Source: Microtetraspora sp. NBRC 16547 (lineage in GTDB: Bacteria > Actinomycetota > Actinomycetes > Streptosporangiales > Streptosporangiaceae). From it: a DNA stretch of 64,000 bases. Shown piece after piece: positions 62,646-64,000 of the stretch. Each line of letters opens with the position of its first letter. Positions within the stretch are counted from its first letter, which is position 1. The position numbers were made by a program, and so were the translations under genes. The stretch is from positions 327,512-391,511 of the forward strand of contig NZ_BSSE01000003.1 in assembly GCF_030268965.1 (NCBI RefSeq), written 5' to 3'. The notes below the pieces were generated by a model that was not told the origin of the DNA, ran no database searches, and worked only from the letters and a program-made list of their open reading frames with translations.

Positions 62646-63371
62646 ATGTCGCTCGTTTTGCTTCCCGCAGTGGATGTCGCCGACGGCCAGGCGGTTCGCC
62701 TGGTGCAGGGTGAGGCGGGAACGGAGACCTCGTACGGCGACCCGCTCGCCGCGGCGCTCGCCTGGCAGGAAGCCGGCGCCGAATGGATCCATCTGGTGGA
62801 CCTGGACGCCGCGTTCGGCCGCGGCAGCAACCGCGAGCTGCTGGCGTCGGTGGTGGGCGCCCTTGACGTGGATGTGGAGCTGTCCGGAGGGATCCGCGAC
62901 GACGCCTCTTTGGAGGCCGCCCTGGCCACCGGCTGCCGCCGCGTCAACATCGGCACCGCCGCCCTTGAGGATCCGGCCTGGTGCGCCAAGATCATCGCCG
63001 AGCACGGCGACCGCATCGCCGTCGGGCTCGACGTCCGGGGCACCACCCTGGCGGCGCGCGGCTGGACGCAGGAGGGCGGCGACCTGTGGGAGGTGCTCGA
63101 CCGGCTGGAGTCCGAGGGCTGCCCCCGCTACGTCGTCACCGATGTGACCAAGGACGGCACGCTGCGCGGGCCCAACCTGGACCTGCTCCGCGAGGTCTGC
63201 CGCCGCACGGACAAGCCGGTGATCGCCAGTGGCGGTGTGTCGTCGCTGGACGACCTGCGCGCGCTGTCGACCCTCGTCCCCGAGGGCGTCGAGGGCGCCA
63301 TCGTCGGCAAGGCGCTGTACGCCCAGGCGTTCACCCTGGAGGAGGCTTTGGCAGCCGTGAGCACCCGATGA
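62646..63371 (+). CDS. priA: Bifunctional phosphoribosyl isomerase PriA (HisA/TrpF)
   Basis: (beta-alpha)8 isomerase that in actinobacteria serves both histidine (HisA) and tryptophan (TrpF) synthesis. [19 protein letters not shown] carries the first catalytic Asp, and [17 protein letters not shown] the second. Phosphate loops are ELSGGIRDD and [12 protein letters not shown], and the C-terminal [13 protein letters not shown] also fits. 241 residues. The dual role is inferred from the group; the start ATG is 3 nt after the preceding stop. Confidence 0.92.
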   Translation: MSLVLLPAVDVADGQAVRLVQGEAGTETSYGDPLAAALAWQEAGAEWIHLVDLDAAFGRGSNRELLASVVGALDVDVELSGGIRDDASLEAALATGCRRVNIGTAALEDPAWCAKIIAEHGDRIAVGLDVRGTTLAARGWTQEGGDLWEVLDRLESEGCPRYVVTDVTKDGTLRGPNLDLLREVCRRTDKPVIASGGVSSLDDLRALSTLVPEGVEGAIVGKALYAQAFTLEEALAAVSTR

Positions 63372-63784
63372 GCACCAGGATCTTCTCGGGCGGACCGTGG
63401 GAGGACCGGTACGGCTACGCCCGCGCCGTGGTCGCCGGGCCCCGGGTGTGGATCTCCGGATGCACCGCTACCGTGGACGGTGAGGTCCGCCACGCCGGCG
63501 ACGCCTACCAGCAGACGCTCACCGCGATCTCCATCGCACTCGACGCGCTCGGCAAGGCGGGCGGCGGCCTGCAGGACGTCGTCCGCACCCGGATCTTCCT
63601 GGTGAACGCCGACGACTTCGACGCCGTCGGCCGGGCACACGGAGAGGTCTTCGGCGTGGTCCGGCCGGCCTGCACGAGCGTCCAGGTGGCCGGTCTGGTC
63701 GACCCCAGGATGCTGGTCGAGATCGAGGTCGAGGCGCACCTGGGCGACGGGACGCGCGAGAACCCGAGCGAGGAGGCGCCATGA
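63368..63784 (+). CDS. RidA/YjgF-family protein in the his operon
   Basis: 138 residues. RidA proteins hydrolyse reactive enamine/imine intermediates released by PLP enzymes. Visible motifs: [83 protein letters not shown]. The Arg that binds the carboxylate in active members is represented by [11 protein letters not shown] overlaps the priA stop and its own stop overlaps hisF. Confidence 0.88.
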   Translation: MSTRIFSGGPWEDRYGYARAVVAGPRVWISGCTATVDGEVRHAGDAYQQTLTAISIALDALGKAGGGLQDVVRTRIFLVNADDFDAVGRAHGEVFGVVRPACTSVQVAGLVDPRMLVEIEVEAHLGDGTRENPSEEAP

Positions 63785-64000
63785 CGGTCGCGGTACGCGT
63801 CATCCCCTGCCTGGACGTGGACGCCGGGCGGGTGGTCAAGGGTGTCAACTTCGCGAACCTGCGCGACGCGGGCGACCCGGTCGAGCTGGCCCGCCGGTAC
63901 GACGCCGAGGGCGCCGACGAGCTGACCTTCCTGGACATCACCGCGTCGTCGGGCGGGCGGGACACCATGCTCGATGTGGTGCGCCGCACGGCCGAGCAGG
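63781..64000 (+). CDS. hisF: Imidazole glycerol phosphate synthase cyclase subunit HisF (partial)
   Basis: The first 73 codons, cut by the window edge. [52 protein letters not shown] is diagnostic and includes the catalytic Asp of the first strand. ATG overlaps the ridA stop (ATGA). Confidence 0.95.
   Translation, partial: MTVAVRVIPCLDVDAGRVVKGVNFANLRDAGDPVELARRYDAEGADELTFLDITASSGGRDTMLDVVRRTAEQ

Noticed and set aside
1-64000. tRNA or rRNA genes
   Set aside because: I looked for tRNA-like cloverleaf ends and found only the T-box core, which mimics pairing to a tRNA acceptor end but is a leader element.

Overview
The window comes from a high-GC actinomycete, most likely a filamentous relative of Streptosporangium, Nonomuraea or Microbispora. 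This rests on very high GC, frequent GTG starts, the actinobacterial order of cell-division genes, DivIVA/SepF/YlmG next to FtsZ, a MurE with the DNPR signature for meso-diaminopimelate, and a gene order that I recall runs parallel to the Streptomyces stretch dcw - ileS - lspA - rluD - dnaE - hisDCBHAF. The genus is an inference.

Layout. Positions 1-2292 hold a moxR/DUF58 pair on the minus strand. From 2671 a division and cell-wall (dcw) operon reads rightward: mraZ with its own operator, rsmH, ftsL, ftsI, murE, murF, mraY, murD, ftsW, murG, murC, ftsQ, ftsZ, yggS, sepF, ylmG, divIVA, and an unknown membrane protein with two CxxC modules (to 23715). On the minus strand follows ileS (23816-26974) with a T-box leader. 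Then come DUF167, TraR/DksA, lspA and rluD (27273-29594). An accessory block (29591-41286) carries a PLP decarboxylase, two paralogous receptor Ser/Thr kinases bracketing two secreted metallopeptidases (M14, M1), and an attenuator-controlled chorismate mutase fused to a decayed DAHP-synthase domain.

At 41352 stands what looks like the ancestral dnaE locus, but the gene is ruined. It keeps the first 66 codons and a LAGLIDADG intein split by an IS66-family element with clean 8-bp target duplications and 13-bp inverted repeats. About 15 codons follow the intein before the reading frame is lost, so most of the polymerase is missing. After it come a bifunctional penicillin-binding protein, a MurA with Asp in place of the catalytic Cys, a small membrane protein, an amidase, a YbaK deacylase, a GNAT protein, and a five-gene DeoR-regulated operon (APC permease, glycerol-kinase-like FGGY kinase, GlpA-like and FAD oxidoreductases). 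From 58359 to the end is the histidine operon: hisD, hisC, hisB, a 50-residue membrane protein, hisH, a second small membrane protein, priA, ridA and a partial hisF.

Most notable: the dnaE/intein/IS66 wreck; an aromatic leader peptide plus intrinsic terminator before a pseudo-DAHP-synthase/chorismate-mutase fusion; an isoleucyl-tRNA synthetase whose HIGH motif reads GVHH, a signature linked to strong mupirocin resistance; long disordered extensions in FtsL, FtsI and FtsZ; and a set of apparently leaderless promoters with a TANNNT box exactly 6 nt before the start codon.
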